64,000 nt of DNA from Pseudomonadota bacterium (lineage in GTDB: Bacteria; Desulfobacterota; Binatia; Binatales; Binataceae): positions 248,001-312,000 of the forward strand of contig JAJPHI010000009.1 of assembly GCA_021325355.1 (NCBI GenBank). The letters are read 5' to 3'. Positions 32,010-52,015 of the stretch are shown piece after piece. A program made the position numbers and the translations under genes. Every line of letters starts with the position of its first letter. Position 1 is the first letter of the stretch. The notes below the pieces were generated by a model, which saw only the letters and a program-made list of their open reading frames with translations, was not told the DNA's origin and did no database searches.

Positions 32010-32348
32010 CTAGTCGTTGCCCAAACCTTCGCCGCAGCGGCGGCAGATGCGGCTTTTTTCGCCGTCGGCGGCGATTCTGATACCGATCCGGACGGGCGCA
32101 TTGCAGCGATCGCACATCACCATCACATTGGCGAGCTGGATGGGTGCCTCGCGTTCGATAATGCCGCCGGCGCTGGCGGCTCCGCGCGGCTTGGTATGGC
32201 GTTTGACCAGGTTGAGCCGTTCAACCACCACCCGCCCCGACGATGGAATCACGCGCAGCACCTTGCCGGTCTTGCCGCGCTCGCGGCCCTTGATGACCAT
32301 CACGGTGTCGTTCTTGCGAATCCGGCTCTTGCTCCCCTGCGCCACCAT
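32010..32348 (-). CDS. rplX: 50S ribosomal protein L24
   Basis: KSRIRKNDTVMVIKGRERGKTGKVLRVIPSSGRVVVERLNLVKRHTKP. Confidence 0.97.
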   Translation of the reverse strand: MVAQGSKSRIRKNDTVMVIKGRERGKTGKVLRVIPSSGRVVVERLNLVKRHTKPRGAASAGGIIEREAPIQLANVMVMCDRCNAPVRIGIRIAADGEKSRICRRCGEGLGND

Positions 32349-32716
32349 CAGAGCACCTCCGGCGCGAGCGAAATGATCTTGAGGAAGCGCTTGGCGCGAA
32401 GCTCGCGCGCCACCGGTCCGAAGATGCGCGTGCCGACCGGCTCCTGCTGATTATCCAGCAGCACCGCGGAGTTGTCGTCGAAGCGGATATAGCTGCCGTC
32501 GGGGCGGCTGACCTCTTTATGGGTGCGCACGATGACCGCCTTCGAGATATCGCCCTTCTTCACCTTGGCGTTGGGGATGGCTTCCTTGACCGCCACCACG
32601 ATTACGTCGCCGACCGTCGCGTAGCGGCGACGCGAGCCGCCGAGCACCTTGATACACTGGACTTTGCGGGCGCCGGAATTGTCGGCGACGCTCAGGATCG
32701 TTCGCATCTGTACCAT
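32348..32716 (-). CDS. rplN: 50S ribosomal protein L14
   Basis: [46 protein letters not shown]. Confidence 0.98.
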   Translation of the reverse strand: MVQMRTILSVADNSGARKVQCIKVLGGSRRRYATVGDVIVVAVKEAIPNAKVKKGDISKAVIVRTHKEVSRPDGSYIRFDDNSAVLLDNQQEPVGTRIFGPVARELRAKRFLKIISLAPEVL

Positions 32717-32728
32717 GGCCGTTCCGTC

Positions 32729-32983
32729 CTAGCGCTGCGCCTGCTTGAGCACCCGGCTGACGCGCCATCGTTTGTGGCGCGAAAGCGGCGGCGATTCGAT
32801 GATCAATACGCGATCGCCCTCGTGGCACTGGCTCTGTTCGTCATGGGCCATGAAGCGCACGCGGCGGCGGATCCGTTTGCCGTAGAGCGCATGGGGCACC
32901 AGCCGATCGACCTGGACCACGACCGTTTTGGCCATTTTGGCGCGGACCACGATACCCTCGCGGCGTTTGACTCGCTCACGCAT
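32729..32983 (-). CDS. rpsQ: 30S ribosomal protein S17
   Basis: REGIVVRAKMAKTVVVQVDRLVPHALYGKRIRRRVRFMAHDEQSQCHEGDRVLI. Confidence 0.97.
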   Translation of the reverse strand: MRERVKRREGIVVRAKMAKTVVVQVDRLVPHALYGKRIRRRVRFMAHDEQSQCHEGDRVLIIESPPLSRHKRWRVSRVLKQAQR

Positions 32984-33192
32984 TACTTTGCCTGTGCCTC
33001 GACTGGTGTGCTCTTCTGTCGGATGAGCGTAAGAATCCGCGCGAGTTCGCGCCGCGACTTCCGATAGTTGGCGACACTATCGAGCTGATTGGTGCGCAGC
33101 TTGAGCCGCAGACGAAAGATCTCCTCGCGAACTTCGCGCTCCTTGACCTGCAGGTCCGCCGGTGACATCTGGCGCAGTTCGTTAAGCTCCAT
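32983..33192 (-). CDS. rpmC: 50S ribosomal protein L29
   Basis: [57 protein letters not shown]; internal start within a longer ORF. Confidence 0.95.
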   Translation of the reverse strand: MELNELRQMSPADLQVKEREVREEIFRLRLKLRTNQLDSVANYRKSRRELARILTLIRQKSTPVEAQAK

Positions 33193-33601
33193 GGGCCTCG
33201 CGCTCGACGACGATGGTCTTGATCGGCAGCTTGTGTGACGCGAGCCGCATCGCTTCACGCGCCACTGCGGCCTCGACACCTTCCATTTCAAACAGGATGC
33301 GACCCGGCCGCACGCACGCGACCCAGCCCTCCGGACTGCCCTTGCCCTTGCCCATCCGGGTCTCCGCCGGTTTCTTGGTAAACGGCTTGTCCGGAAAGAC
33401 CCGAATCCAGACGCGGCCGCCGCGCTTGATATGACGGGTGAGCGCGATCCGGGCGGCCTCGAGCGCGCGCGCATCGACGCGCGCCGTTTCGGTGCTCTTC
33501 AGTCCGAAATCGCCGAAAGCGAGATCAAGGCCGCGTGAATCCGCGCCGCGCACGCGCCCCTTCTGGATCTTCCGATATTTGACCTTCTTCGGTTGCAGCA
33601 T
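33182..33601 (-). CDS. rplP: 50S ribosomal protein L16
   Basis: [38 protein letters not shown]. Confidence 0.98.
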   Translation of the reverse strand: MLQPKKVKYRKIQKGRVRGADSRGLDLAFGDFGLKSTETARVDARALEAARIALTRHIKRGGRVWIRVFPDKPFTKKPAETRMGKGKGSPEGWVACVRPGRILFEMEGVEAAVAREAMRLASHKLPIKTIVVEREAHGA

Positions 33602-33623
33602 CGCAGTAAAAACCGCTTCCTAC

Positions 33624-34304
33624 TCAGCCGGCGTGGGCCTGACCGCCGGTGCGTTTGGCGAGCTCCTCCTGGCGGGTGAGAATCTCCCCGCGGAAAATCC
33701 ACACCTTGACCCCGATCACGCCGTAAGTGGTGCGGGCTTCGGCGAAACCGTAGGCGACGTCGGCGCGCAGGGTCTGGAGCGGCACGCGCCCTTCGCGATA
33801 CCATTCGCGGCGCGCGATTTCCGCCCCGCCGAGACGTCCCGAGACCTGCACACGCACCCCCTGCGCCCCCATCCGCATCGCGCGTACCACCGCCTCCTTC
33901 ATCGCGCGGCGAAAGGCCACGCGGCGTTCGAGCTGCAGCGCGATATTCTCGGCCACCAGTTGCGGATCGAGATCGGGCCGGCGCACCTCGTGAATATTGA
34001 TGAAGGCTTCACGACCCTTCATGAGCTTCTGGACGTCGTTCTTGAGCCGATCGATCTCGGCGCCCTTTTTGCCGATCACGATACCCGGACGCGCCGTATG
34101 AATATTGACCTTGGCCTTGTTGGCCATCCGCTCGATTTCGATCCGCGAAATCCCCGCGTGATAGAGCCGCTTCTTGATGAAGTCGCGCAGTTTCAGGTCT
34201 TCATGCAGCAGCGTCGTATAGTTGCTGCGCGGCGCATACCACTTCGAATCCCATCCTTCGATAATGCCGACGCGCAGGCCGCGCGGATGTGTCTTTTGTC
34301 CCAT
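33624..34304 (-). CDS. rpsC: 30S ribosomal protein S3
   Basis: [26 protein letters not shown] domain [17 protein letters not shown]. Confidence 0.98.
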   Translation of the reverse strand: MGQKTHPRGLRVGIIEGWDSKWYAPRSNYTTLLHEDLKLRDFIKKRLYHAGISRIEIERMANKAKVNIHTARPGIVIGKKGAEIDRLKNDVQKLMKGREAFINIHEVRRPDLDPQLVAENIALQLERRVAFRRAMKEAVVRAMRMGAQGVRVQVSGRLGGAEIARREWYREGRVPLQTLRADVAYGFAEARTTYGVIGVKVWIFRGEILTRQEELAKRTGGQAHAG

Positions 34305-34312
34305 CGTGGATC

Positions 34313-34660
34313 CTAATTCTCGCGTTCGTCGACGACCACTGTCAGATGGCTGGTGCGTTTAAGGATGGGCGTGGCGTTCATGTGCGCCCGCTGCATCGAG
34401 CGCTTCCAGGTCGGCCCGGTATCGGCGGTGACGCGCTTGACGTAGAGCCGATCCTCGTCAACGTTCTGCTGATCGCGGGCATTGGCGACCGCGGCAAGGA
34501 GCGTCTTGGCGACCATCTTGGCGCCCTTCTTCGGCGTGAACTCAAGGATCGCGAGCGCCTCCTCGACCGGCTTGCCGGCCACCAGGGCGCACACCAGCCG
34601 CAGTTTCTGCGGCGAAATACGGGCGTAACGTAAGCGGGACAAAGCTTCCATTTTCGTCAA
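34313..34660 (-). CDS. rplV: 50S ribosomal protein L22
   Basis: [51 protein letters not shown]. Confidence 0.97.
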   Translation of the reverse strand: MTKMEALSRLRYARISPQKLRLVCALVAGKPVEEALAILEFTPKKGAKMVAKTLLAAVANARDQQNVDEDRLYVKRVTADTGPTWKRSMQRAHMNATPILKRTSHLTVVVDEREN

Positions 34661-34675
34661 ATTCAGCTAAGCGGT

Positions 34676-35005
34676 CTACGATGCCGGCTTGGCCGCCGGC
34701 CGCGCGGCCACCGGGGCGGCCGGAGCGGACTTGACCTCGACCTTGCGGTCGCCCGCATGTCCGTGAAAGGTGCGGGTCGGCGCGAACTCGCCGAGCTTAT
34801 GCCCGACCATGTTTTCCGTGCAATAGACCGGGATGAATTTATGCCCGTTGTGGACGGCAAAGGTCAAGCCGATCATGTCCGGCACGATCATCGAACGCCG
34901 CGACCAGGTGCGGATGATCCGTTTATCACCGGCGGCCACCGCCGCGTCCACCTTGGCCTGCAGGTGGGAATCGACGAAGGGTCCTTTTTTCAGCGATCTA
35001 GCCAT
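34676..35005 (-). CDS. rpsS: 30S ribosomal protein S19
   Basis: [47 protein letters not shown]. Confidence 0.98.
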   Translation of the reverse strand: MARSLKKGPFVDSHLQAKVDAAVAAGDKRIIRTWSRRSMIVPDMIGLTFAVHNGHKFIPVYCTENMVGHKLGEFAPTRTFHGHAGDRKVEVKSAPAAPVAARPAAKPAS

Positions 35006-35037
35006 TTACAGCCTTATCCGAAGCTTCACTTCAAGGT

Positions 35038-35871
35038 TTAACCGCGTTTCCCGCGCGGCCGGCGGCTGACGATATAACGATCGGACGGCTTCTTGCCGCG
35101 CGTCTTGTACCCCTTGGTCGGCATCCCCCACGGTGATTGCGGATGGTTGCCCTTCGAGCGTCCCTCACCGCCGCCGTGCGGATGGTCCACCGGATTCATC
35201 GCGATACCCCGGACGCGACCGCGCTGCCCGAGCCATCGGGTGCGCCCCGCCTTGCCGATCGAAATATTCTCGTGGTCGAGATTGCCAACCTGGCCGACCG
35301 TCGCGCGGCATTCCGCGAGCACCATCCGCTGCTCGCCCGACGGCAGCTTGAGCAGGGCGAACTTGCCCTCTTTGGCCATCAACTGGGCCTGGGCCCCGGC
35401 GCCGCGCGCCATCTGCGCTCCCGCCCCGGGTTTGAGCTCGACCGCATGGACGAAGGTGCCGACCGGGATATGCTTGAGACTCAGGGCGTTGCCAGGCTTG
35501 ATATCGGCGTTGGGGCCGGACTCGACCTTCTCGCCGACCTTGAGCCCCTCCGGCGCGAGGATATAGCGCTTGTCGCCGTCGGCATAATGCAGCAGGGCCA
35601 GGTTGGCCGAGCGGTTGGGATCGTACTCGAGCGCCGCCACCACCGCCGGCACGCCGTCGCGGTTGCGTTTGAAATCGACGATCCGCAGGCGCCGCTTATG
35701 CCCGCCGCCGCGATGGCGCGTGGTCATGCGGCCGAGGTTGTTGCGGCCGCCGGATTTCTTGACCGGCGCGAGCAGGCGTTTTTCGGGCGCCTTTTTGGTC
35801 AGCCCGGAAAAATCCGCGATCTGCATGAAGCGCTGGCCCGGGGTACGGGGATTGAGCTGTATTACCGCCAT
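35038..35871 (-). CDS. rplB: 50S ribosomal protein L2
   Basis: [57 protein letters not shown]. Confidence 0.98.
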   Translation of the reverse strand: MAVIQLNPRTPGQRFMQIADFSGLTKKAPEKRLLAPVKKSGGRNNLGRMTTRHRGGGHKRRLRIVDFKRNRDGVPAVVAALEYDPNRSANLALLHYADGDKRYILAPEGLKVGEKVESGPNADIKPGNALSLKHIPVGTFVHAVELKPGAGAQMARGAGAQAQLMAKEGKFALLKLPSGEQRMVLAECRATVGQVGNLDHENISIGKAGRTRWLGQRGRVRGIAMNPVDHPHGGGEGRSKGNHPQSPWGMPTKGYKTRGKKPSDRYIVSRRPRGKRG

Positions 35872-35920
35872 CTCGCTTTCAGTCTTTCACTTTCGCGCTG
35901 ACCCGCTAATCGACGCCGCC

Positions 35921-36208
35921 CTAGACGCCTTCGAAAATCTCGATACGGTCGCCCTCCTTGAGGGTGACATAGGCCTTTTTCCAGTCCGGCCGCCGCCCGA
36001 CCAGCCGTCCGCGCCGTCGTTCCTTGCCCATGAAGTTGGCGGTGCGAATCTTGACCACGGTGACCTTGAACATCTCCTCAATCGCGGCGCGCACCTGATG
36101 CTTGGCGACGTCGGGACGCACCCGAAACACCACCTGATTGCTTTTTTCGCTGACCATGGTGCCCTTTTCGGTCACCACCGGGGCGACGATAACGGTATCG
36201 AGCTTCAT
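35921..36208 (-). CDS. rplW: 50S ribosomal protein L23
   Basis: VVTEKGTMVSEKSNQVVFRVRPDVAKHQVRAAIEEMFKVTVVKIRTANFMGKERRRGRLVGRRPDWKKAYVTLKEGD. Confidence 0.97.
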   Translation of the reverse strand: MKLDTVIVAPVVTEKGTMVSEKSNQVVFRVRPDVAKHQVRAAIEEMFKVTVVKIRTANFMGKERRRGRLVGRRPDWKKAYVTLKEGDRIEIFEGV

Positions 36209-36216
36209 CGGAGTTC

Positions 36217-36900
36217 TCAGTTTCCGCCGGCTTCAGGGGCCGTCGCGTCGGCCGCGCTCGGGGTCAGCCGGGCGCGAATCGCCTCGGCCGTCCGACGCGT
36301 CATCACGAGCTCGTCGTAGTTCAGGATATCGAACACGTTGAGCCCGCTGAGCGGCAGCACCTTATGCGCCGCGAGGTTGCGCGCGGCGCGGGCGAAGTCG
36401 GCGTCGTCGGCGCCGACGACCAGCAGCGCGTGCGTGACGCCCAGCGTGGCGAGCAGCGCCTTCGCCGCCTTGGTTCTGGCCTCGGCCAGTTGGAAATTCT
36501 CGACCACGATCAGCTTGCCGCCGGCGGCGCGGTCGGCGATGGCGAGACCGAGCGCGCGCTGCCAGGCCTTGCGCGGAATCTTATAGCTGTAGTCGCGCGG
36601 CTGCGGTCCGAAGATGGTGCCGCCGTGGCGCCATAGCGGTGAGCGCGTCGATCCGGCGCGCGCCCGGCCGGTACCCTTCTGCCGCCACGGTTTGCGTCCG
36701 CCGCCCGAGATAAAGCCGCGGGTTTTGGTGGCCGCGGTGCCCCGCCGCCGCCGCGCGAGCTGCATCCGGACCGCCTCGTGCAAAAGCGAACGGTCGGCGT
36801 GGCGGTCAAACGCGGGACCGCTCAGCTCGAGCTCGCCGGCGGGCTCCCGCGCCGCCGAATAGACCGGCACCTTCAGCGACGACTGTTGCTGATCATCCAT
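36217..36900 (-). CDS. rplD: 50S ribosomal protein L4
   Basis: RGTAATKTRGFISGGGRKPWRQKGTGRARAGSTRSPLWRHGGTIFGPQPRDYSYKIPRK. Confidence 0.97.
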   Translation of the reverse strand: MDDQQQSSLKVPVYSAAREPAGELELSGPAFDRHADRSLLHEAVRMQLARRRRGTAATKTRGFISGGGRKPWRQKGTGRARAGSTRSPLWRHGGTIFGPQPRDYSYKIPRKAWQRALGLAIADRAAGGKLIVVENFQLAEARTKAAKALLATLGVTHALLVVGADDADFARAARNLAAHKVLPLSGLNVFDILNYDELVMTRRTAEAIRARLTPSAADATAPEAGGN

Positions 36901-37555
36901 TGGCTGCCGCCTCGATCACCGGACGCCGCGAGGCATGGCGGACGATCACGATCCCGCCGTCGGGTCCGGGCACGCCGCCGGCGACGGCAATAGCCTGGTC
37001 ATCGGCGAGAATTTCGAGCAATTCAAGGTTCTGCACGGTCGCGGTTTCGTTGCCCAACTGACCGGCCATCCGAAGTCCCTTGCGCACGCGGCCGGGAAAC
37101 GAGCGATTACCGATCGAGCCGCCGTGGCGGAAATACTCGTGGGTGCCGCGCGAGTTGGGAAAACCCTTGAAATGATGGCGCCGGATAACGCCGGCATAGC
37201 CGCGCCCCTTCGACACCCCGGTGATATCGACCAGATCGCCGGGCTTGAAGACCTCGGCTGCGGTGACCATCTGACCGAGCTTCAGATCGCCCTCCCCACG
37301 ACGGGCGAATTCGCGGGTGGCGACGCCGGGCGCGACTTCGGCCTTCTGAAAATGGCCGCGGGCGGCCTTCGTGATGCGACTCGGCCGGCGCCGGCCCCAG
37401 GTCACCTGCACCGCTTCATAGCCGTCGGTCGCGGCGGTCTTGATTTGCGAAATGGCGCAAGGGCCGAGGCTTATCACCGTGACCGCGCGCACCCGTCCGG
37501 TGGCGTCGGTCATCTGGGTCATGCCGAGTTTTCTGCCGATGAGTCCGTTGAGCAT
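36893..37555 (-). CDS. rplC: 50S ribosomal protein L3
   Basis: [68 protein letters not shown]; internal start within a longer ORF. Confidence 0.97.
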   Translation of the reverse strand: MLNGLIGRKLGMTQMTDATGRVRAVTVISLGPCAISQIKTAATDGYEAVQVTWGRRRPSRITKAARGHFQKAEVAPGVATREFARRGEGDLKLGQMVTAAEVFKPGDLVDITGVSKGRGYAGVIRRHHFKGFPNSRGTHEYFRHGGSIGNRSFPGRVRKGLRMAGQLGNETATVQNLELLEILADDQAIAVAGGVPGPDGGIVIVRHASRRPVIEAAANG

Positions 37556-37559
37556 CGCG

Positions 37560-37868
37560 CTACTCCAGCTTGATCTCGACATCGACGCCGGCAGCGAGAT
37601 CGAGCTTGCCCAGCGCGTCGATGGTCTGCTGGGTCGGTTCGAGCACGTCGAGCAGCCGCTTATGGGTGCGGATTTCGAAGTGCTCGCGCGATTTCTTGTC
37701 GACGTGCGGCGAGCGATTGACCGTAAAACGTTCAATCCGGGTGGGCAGCGGCACCGGACCGGCGACGCGACCGCCGGTGCGGCGGATCGTATCGACGATC
37801 TCCCGCACCGACTGATCGAGCAGACGGCTGTCGTACGCCTTGAGGCGAATGCGGATCTTGTCGTTCAT
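37560..37868 (-). CDS. rpsJ: 30S ribosomal protein S10
   Basis: [72 protein letters not shown]. Confidence 0.98.
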   Translation of the reverse strand: MNDKIRIRLKAYDSRLLDQSVREIVDTIRRTGGRVAGPVPLPTRIERFTVNRSPHVDKKSREHFEIRTHKRLLDVLEPTQQTIDALGKLDLAAGVDVEIKLE

Positions 37869-37908
37869 CCGTTCGGTATCGTCAGGCAGAGCCGGCTGGC
37901 GCGGCGAC

Positions 37909-39108
37909 CTACTTCAAAACCTTCGACACGACGCCCGCGCCGACGGTGCGACCGCCCTCGCGGATGGCGAAACGCAGTCCCTGTTCCATCGCGACCGGCG
38001 TGATAAGTTCGCCTGTGGCGTTGATATTGTCGCCCGGCATGACCATCTCGGTGCCTTCGGCGAGCGTCATCACGCCGGTAACGTCGGTCGTGCGGAAGTA
38101 AAACTGCGGCCGGTAACCGTTGAAGAACGGCGTATGGCGACCGCCCTCCTCCTTGGTGAGGACGTAGATCGAGCCTTCGAACTTGGTGTGCGGCGTGATC
38201 GAGCCGGGAGCGGCGAGCACCTGGCCACGCTCGATCTCCTCGCGCTTGATTCCGCGCAGCAGCACGCCGATATTGTCGCCCGCCTGACCTTCGTCGAGGA
38301 TCTTGCGGAACATCTCGACCCCGGTGACGACGGTCTTGGCGGTATCGCGGAAGCCGACGATCTCGACCTCCTCGCCCACCTTGACCTTGCCGCGCTCGAC
38401 GCGCCCGGTGACCACCGTGCCGCGTCCGGAGATGGAGAAGACGTCTTCGATCGGCATCAGGAAGGGCTTGTCGGTTTCGCGCGCGGGCTGCGGGACGTAG
38501 CTGTCCACCGCCTCCATCAGTTCCAGGATGGGCTTGCAGTTGGGGCAGTCATCCTTGCCGCATCCGCATTCGAGCGCCTTCAGTGCGCTGCCGCGGATCA
38601 CCGGGATATCGTCGCCCGGGAATTCATACTTTTTCAGCAGGTCGCGGACTTCGAGTTCGACCAGGTCGAGCAGTTCGGGATCATCGACCATATCGACCTT
38701 GTTCATGAAGACGACGATCGAGGGCACTCCGACCTGGCGGGCGAGCAGGATATGTTCGCGCGTCTGCGGCATCGGGCCGTCGTTGGCGCCGACGACGAGA
38801 ATCGCCCCGTCCATCTGCGCGGCGCCGGTGATCATGTTCTTGATATAGTCGGCGTGGCCCGGACAATCGACGTGGGCATAGTGGCGCTTGGTGGTTTCGT
38901 ACTCGACGTGGGCGATGGCGATGGTGATACCGCGCTCGCGTTCCTCCGGCGCCTTGTCGATCTGATCAAACGCGGTGAACTGGGCCAGCTTCTTGGCCGC
39001 CAGCACCTTGGTGATGGCGGCGGTCAAGGTAGTCTTGCCGTGGTCGATATGTCCGATCGTGCCGACGTTGAGATGCGGCTTGGTGCGCTCAAACTTGGCC
39101 TTGCCCAT
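37909..39108 (-). CDS. tuf: Elongation factor Tu
   Basis: [65 protein letters not shown]. Confidence 0.98.
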   Translation of the reverse strand: MGKAKFERTKPHLNVGTIGHIDHGKTTLTAAITKVLAAKKLAQFTAFDQIDKAPEERERGITIAIAHVEYETTKRHYAHVDCPGHADYIKNMITGAAQMDGAILVVGANDGPMPQTREHILLARQVGVPSIVVFMNKVDMVDDPELLDLVELEVRDLLKKYEFPGDDIPVIRGSALKALECGCGKDDCPNCKPILELMEAVDSYVPQPARETDKPFLMPIEDVFSISGRGTVVTGRVERGKVKVGEEVEIVGFRDTAKTVVTGVEMFRKILDEGQAGDNIGVLLRGIKREEIERGQVLAAPGSITPHTKFEGSIYVLTKEEGGRHTPFFNGYRPQFYFRTTDVTGVMTLAEGTEMVMPGDNINATGELITPVAMEQGLRFAIREGGRTVGAGVVSKVLK

Positions 39109-39186
39109 TTTATTCCTCCGACTCTGCGGCCCTTTTCCTTTGGTTTAGGTCCCTGAAAGCGTGCAGTAAATCCTGACGGCGGCCGC

Positions 39187-41268
39187 CTAGGCGCGCGCCT
39201 CGGCGCCGCTGCGCGCGGTCAATTCCTCGTGAACGGCCTGCGGTACCGGCTCGTACAGCGCGAACTGCATCGTATAGTTCGCGCGCCCCTGGGTAATCGA
39301 GCGCAGGCGCGTGGCATAACCGAACATATTGGCGAGCGGCACCCGCGCCGCGATCACCTGGGCGCCCGCCCGCGTTTCCATCTCGGTGATCTTCCCGCGC
39401 CGCGCGTTGAGATCGCCGATCACTTCGCCCATGAATTCCTGCGGCGTGACCACCTCAACGTCCATCACGGGCTCGAGCAGCACCGGCTGCGCCTTTTCGC
39501 AGGCCTCCTTGAAGGCCATCGAACCGGCGATTTTGAACGCCAGCTCGGACGAATCGACCTCGTGATATTTGCCGTCGAGCAGCGCCGCCTTCAGATCGAC
39601 CATCGGGTAGCCCGCGAGCACCCCGGTCTCCATCGCCTCCCGGATGCCGGCCTCGACCGACGGGATGAAGTTCTTGGGAATCGCGCCGCCCTTGGTTTCG
39701 TCGCTGAACTCGAAGCCCGAGCCTTTCGGCAGCGGTTCGATCCGCAAGTCAACGACACCGAACTGGCCGTGACCGCCGGTCTGGCGCACGAAGCGGCCCT
39801 CAGCCTCGGCGGCCCGCCGGATGGTCTCGCGATAGGCAACCTGGGGCTTGCCGACGTTGGCGTCCACTTTGAACTCGCGCAGCATCCGGTCGACGATAAT
39901 TTCCAGATGCAGCTCGCCCATCCCGGCGATGAGCGTCTGGCCGGTCTCGCGGTTGACCGAGACGCGGAAGGACGGATCCTCCTTGGCGAGCTTCTGCAGC
40001 GCCTCGCCGAGCCGCTCCTGATCGGCCTTGGTCTTGGGCTCGATGGCAATCTGGATGACCGGAGCGGGGAACTCGATCGCTTCGAGGATCACCGGATGAG
40101 CGGGGTCACAGAGGGTGTCGCCGGTGGTGGTATCGCGTAATCCCACGGCGCAGATATCCCCGGCATAGACCTCCGAGATCTCCTCGCGCTTATTCGCGTG
40201 CATCTTGACCAGCCGCCCGATCCGTTCGCGCTTGCCCTTGGTCGAGTTGAGCACCGACGAGCCGCTTTCGAGCCGTCCCGAATAGATCCGCAGGAAGGTC
40301 AGGGTGCCGATATACGGGTCGGTCATGATCTTGAAGGCGAGCGCGGCAAAGGGCGCGTCATCCCGCGGCCAGCGCTCCTCGACCTTGTCGCCGTTCTTGC
40401 CCATGACCGGCGGCAAATCGACCGGCGCCGGCAGATACTCGACCACCGCGTCGAGCATCGGCTGCACGCCCTTATTGCGAAAGGCCGAGCCGACCAGGAC
40501 CGGGGTCGCTTCGAGCTTGAGGGTCGCCGCGCGCAGCGCCCGCCGCAGCATCGCGGGCTCCGGCGTCTCGCCCTCGAGGTAGAGCTCCATCAGCCGATCG
40601 TCGTGATCGGCGAGCGCCTCGATGAGTTTTTCGCGCGCCTGCGCGACCTCGTCCGCCATCTCCGGCGGCACCGGCTCGACGCGGAAATTGGCGCCGAGAC
40701 GATCCTCGTCCCAGACCAGCGCGCGCGGCTCGATCAGATCGATAATTCCGCGAAACCGCTCCTCCACGCCGATCGGCAACTGAATCAGCAGCGGGCGCGC
40801 CTTGAGTTTCTCCCGGATTTCCTCGACGACCCGCTGATAGTCGGCGCCCACCCGGTCCATCTTGTTGATGAACGCGATGCGCGGAACGCGATACTTGTCG
40901 GCCTGTCGCCAGACCGTTTCCGACTGCGGCTCAACCCCGCCGACCGCGCAGAAAACGGCGACGGCGCCGTCGAGCACGCGCAGACTGCGCTCGACCTCGA
41001 TGGTGAAATCGACGTGGCCCGGCGTATCAATAATATTGATGCGATGGTCGCGCCAGAAGCAGGTGGTGGCCGCCGAGGTGATGGTGATGCCCCGTTCCTG
41101 CTCCTGCACCATCCAGTCCATCGTCGCCGTCCCCTCGTGGACCTCGCCGATTTTATAGGTGATGCCCGTATAGTAGAGGATGCGCTCGGTGGTGGTGGTC
41201 TTGCCGGCATCGATGTGCGCCATGATGCCGATATTGCGCACGCGTTCTATCGGTGTTTCGCGAGCCAT
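39187..41268 (-). CDS. fusA: Elongation factor G
   Basis: [25 protein letters not shown]; full-length 693 aa. Confidence 0.98.
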   Translation of the reverse strand: MARETPIERVRNIGIMAHIDAGKTTTTERILYYTGITYKIGEVHEGTATMDWMVQEQERGITITSAATTCFWRDHRINIIDTPGHVDFTIEVERSLRVLDGAVAVFCAVGGVEPQSETVWRQADKYRVPRIAFINKMDRVGADYQRVVEEIREKLKARPLLIQLPIGVEERFRGIIDLIEPRALVWDEDRLGANFRVEPVPPEMADEVAQAREKLIEALADHDDRLMELYLEGETPEPAMLRRALRAATLKLEATPVLVGSAFRNKGVQPMLDAVVEYLPAPVDLPPVMGKNGDKVEERWPRDDAPFAALAFKIMTDPYIGTLTFLRIYSGRLESGSSVLNSTKGKRERIGRLVKMHANKREEISEVYAGDICAVGLRDTTTGDTLCDPAHPVILEAIEFPAPVIQIAIEPKTKADQERLGEALQKLAKEDPSFRVSVNRETGQTLIAGMGELHLEIIVDRMLREFKVDANVGKPQVAYRETIRRAAEAEGRFVRQTGGHGQFGVVDLRIEPLPKGSGFEFSDETKGGAIPKNFIPSVEAGIREAMETGVLAGYPMVDLKAALLDGKYHEVDSSELAFKIAGSMAFKEACEKAQPVLLEPVMDVEVVTPQEFMGEVIGDLNARRGKITEMETRAGAQVIAARVPLANMFGYATRLRSITQGRANYTMQFALYEPVPQAVHEELTARSGAEARA

Positions 41269-41295
41269 AGAAAACCTAAAAAGCGGGCTCTCCGG

Positions 41296-41766
41296 TTACC
41301 ATCGGTAATGCGCGAAGGCGCGGTTGGCCTCGGCCATCCGATGGGTATCTTCGCGTTTTTTGACGGCGCCGCCGCGATTGGCGCCGGCCTCGAGAATTTC
41401 GTTGGCCAGCCGCTCGACCATCGATTTTTCGCTGCGCGCGCGGGCCGCGGTGACAATCCAGCGCATCGCGAGCGACGACCGCCGCAGCGGACGGACCTCG
41501 ACCGGCACCTGATAGTTGGCGCCGCCGACGCGGCGCGAGCGCACTTCGACGGCCGGGCGAACGTTCTCGAGCGCGCGCTTGAAGACCGTCAGACCGTCCT
41601 CCTTGGAGCGTTCGGCGACGAGGTCGAGGGCGCCGTAGAAGATCTTCTCCGCCAGCGACTTCTTGCCGCGCTCCATCACCACGTTCATGAACTTCGCGAC
41701 CGAGCGGTCGTGGAACTTCGGATCGGGAATCGCCTCGCGGACGCGGGCCTGGCCTTTGCGCGACAT
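41296..41766 (-). CDS. rpsG: 30S ribosomal protein S7
   Basis: [48 protein letters not shown]. Confidence 0.98.
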   Translation of the reverse strand: MSRKGQARVREAIPDPKFHDRSVAKFMNVVMERGKKSLAEKIFYGALDLVAERSKEDGLTVFKRALENVRPAVEVRSRRVGGANYQVPVEVRPLRRSSLAMRWIVTAARARSEKSMVERLANEILEAGANRGGAVKKREDTHRMAEANRAFAHYRW

Positions 41767-41841
41767 CGCTAGAATCCTTCGGTCACAAAGCTGGCGGACA
41801 AACTGAGCATGATTGACTGAGCCGGTTGGCGCCGCGACGAA

Positions 41842-42213
41842 TTACTTGGGCCGCTTGGAGCCGTACTTGGAGCGGCCCTTGCGCCGATCCTGCACGCCTA
41901 TCGAATCGAGCGTGCCGCGAATCACATGATAGCGCACGCCCGGCAGATCCTTAACGCGGCCGCCGCGAATCAGCACGACCGAATGTTCCTGCAGATTATG
42001 CCCGACCCCCGGAATGTAGGTATTGACCTCATAGCCGTTCGAGAGGCGCACGCGCGCCACCTTGCGCAGGGCCGAGTTGGGCTTTTTGGGCGTGGTGGTC
42101 TTGACCTGCGTGCACACGCCGCGCTTTTGCGGCGAGCCCTGCAGGGCCGGCGCGGTATTCTTGTAGCGCTTCTTTATCCGCGCCGCGCGAATAAGCTGAT
42201 TGATCGTCGGCAC
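41842..42213 (-). CDS. rpsL: 30S ribosomal protein S12
   Basis: [44 protein letters not shown]. Confidence 0.98.
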   Translation of the reverse strand: MPTINQLIRAARIKKRYKNTAPALQGSPQKRGVCTQVKTTTPKKPNSALRKVARVRLSNGYEVNTYIPGVGHNLQEHSVVLIRGGRVKDLPGVRYHVIRGTLDSIGVQDRRKGRSKYGSKRPK

Positions 42214-42324
42214 AACCGTCCCTATCTGACGCCCGCTGCGGGGCGTGCGGTTCCTTCCTTAACCAGTTTCACCCAGCCGTTCGAGACTTTGCCGCCGTCC
42301 GGCGCAACGTCTCAGGCAAGCGAA

Positions 42325-42350
42325 TCCCCAAGGGATCACACCCTTGGGGA
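42325..42350. promoter_or_regulatory. Perfect 10-bp inverted repeat (hairpin) between rpoC and rpsL
   Basis: TCCCCAAGGG-ATCACA-CCCTTGGGGA; no clear U-tract on the minus strand, so function unassigned. Confidence 0.6.
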
Positions 42351-42361
42351 AACGTTATCTT

Positions 42362-46642
<4,281 letters not shown>

Positions 46643-46664
46643 GGCTAACTCCTCGCGGCGCTGA

Positions 46665-50786
<4,122 letters not shown>

Positions 50787-50819
50787 TGCTACCTCATCGC
50801 GCGAATCATCATTGCGCCG

Positions 50820-50839
50820 CGCCCGCAGACGCGCGGGCG
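50820..50839. promoter_or_regulatory. 7-bp inverted repeat in the rplL-rpoB intergenic region
   Basis: C-GCCCGC-AGACGC-GCGGGC-G within a 156-nt gap. Confidence 0.4.
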
Positions 50840-50942
50840 GAGTGCCGCGAACGGGACGCACGACGGCGTCGCGGGCGTAGTTCTCCCGCCGACGCCGCCG
50901 CTATTTGAATCGCACACAGTCCGGGTTAAAACCGCTCGACTC

Positions 50943-51341
50943 CTACTTAAGCTCGACGGTGCCGCCGGCCTCCTCGAGCTTTTTCTTCATCTCTTCAGCT
51001 TCGGCCTTGGTCACGCCCTCCTTGACCGGTTTGGGCGCGCCGTCGACCAGCTCCTTGGCCTCCTTGAGACCGAGCGAAGTGAGTTCGCGGACCACCTTGA
51101 TGACCTGGATTTTCTTGTCGCCGGCGCCGGTCAGCATCACGGTGAACTCGTCCTTCTCCGCCTCCGGTGCGGCGGCGGCAGCGCCCCCGCCGGCGGCCGG
51201 CGCCGCGGCTACGGCGACCGGTGCGGCGGCCGAAACGCCGAGTTCCTGTTCGAGCTCCTTGACCAGCGCGGCGGCCTCGAGCAGGCTCATGTTCTTGAGA
51301 AAATCCTTGACTTGATCGCGGCTAACCGCTGCTTCGGACAT
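50943..51341 (-). CDS. rplL: 50S ribosomal protein L7/L12
   Basis: [57 protein letters not shown]. Confidence 0.98.
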   Translation of the reverse strand: MSEAAVSRDQVKDFLKNMSLLEAAALVKELEQELGVSAAAPVAVAAAPAAGGGAAAAAPEAEKDEFTVMLTGAGDKKIQVIKVVRELTSLGLKEAKELVDGAPKPVKEGVTKAEAEEMKKKLEEAGGTVELK

Positions 51342-51447
51342 CTTATTCTCTCTCCTTATTCTCGCACCGGCCGGCCAGCATTGTGGGAGCGCCGCGACCA
51401 GCAGCGAATCTTTGTTGCTTCAATCCGTTGCGCCATCAGAATTGCCG

Positions 51448-51993
51448 CTAGGCGGCCGGCTGCGCCGACCCGCCGCCTTCGCCCGCCCGTTTGCCGATCG
51501 CGTCGAGCACCCGCGCGACCGCGGAGCCGGGTTCGTTCAGCAACCGCGCCAGACGCGTCGCCGGCGCCTGCAGCAGCCCCAGCAGTTGCGCAAAGATCAC
51601 TTCGCGCGGCGGCAGCGCGGCCAGCGCATTGATCTCCTGCGGCGTCAGCGGACGGCCGTCCAGCACGCCGCCACGGATCTTGAACTTCTCGCCGAGGTCG
51701 CGGAACGAGCCGAGCGTCTTGGCCAGTTCGACCGGATCGGCGTAGCTCAGGATAAGACTTATCGGACCGCCCAGATTGGCGTCGAGCGCGCGATAGGGAC
51801 TATCCTTGAGGGCCAGACGGACGAGCGTGTTTTTCGCCACCTGCAGTTCGCCGTTGATCGCCCGCAGGCGGCGACGGACGTCGTCCGCCTCGCCGGCGGT
51901 AAGTCCCTTCTGTTCCGAGACGAGAGCGATCGTCGCGCGGCTGAGCTTGGTGCTCAGCCGTTCCACAATTGCGGTTTTCTGTTCCTTTTTCAT
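51448..51993 (-). CDS. rplJ: 50S ribosomal protein L10
   Basis: MKKEQKTAIVERLSTKLSRATIALVSEQKGLTAGEADDVRRRLRAINGELQVAKNTLVRLA; start trimmed from the ORF track. Confidence 0.96.
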   Translation of the reverse strand: MKKEQKTAIVERLSTKLSRATIALVSEQKGLTAGEADDVRRRLRAINGELQVAKNTLVRLALKDSPYRALDANLGGPISLILSYADPVELAKTLGSFRDLGEKFKIRGGVLDGRPLTPQEINALAALPPREVIFAQLLGLLQAPATRLARLLNEPGSAVARVLDAIGKRAGEGGGSAQPAA

Positions 51994-52015
51994 GGGCCTC
52001 TGATCGAGTGGCGCC

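Noticed and set aside
40198-41772. 524-aa plus-strand ORF opposite fusA/rpsG
   Set aside because: Antisense to canonical EF-G and S7.
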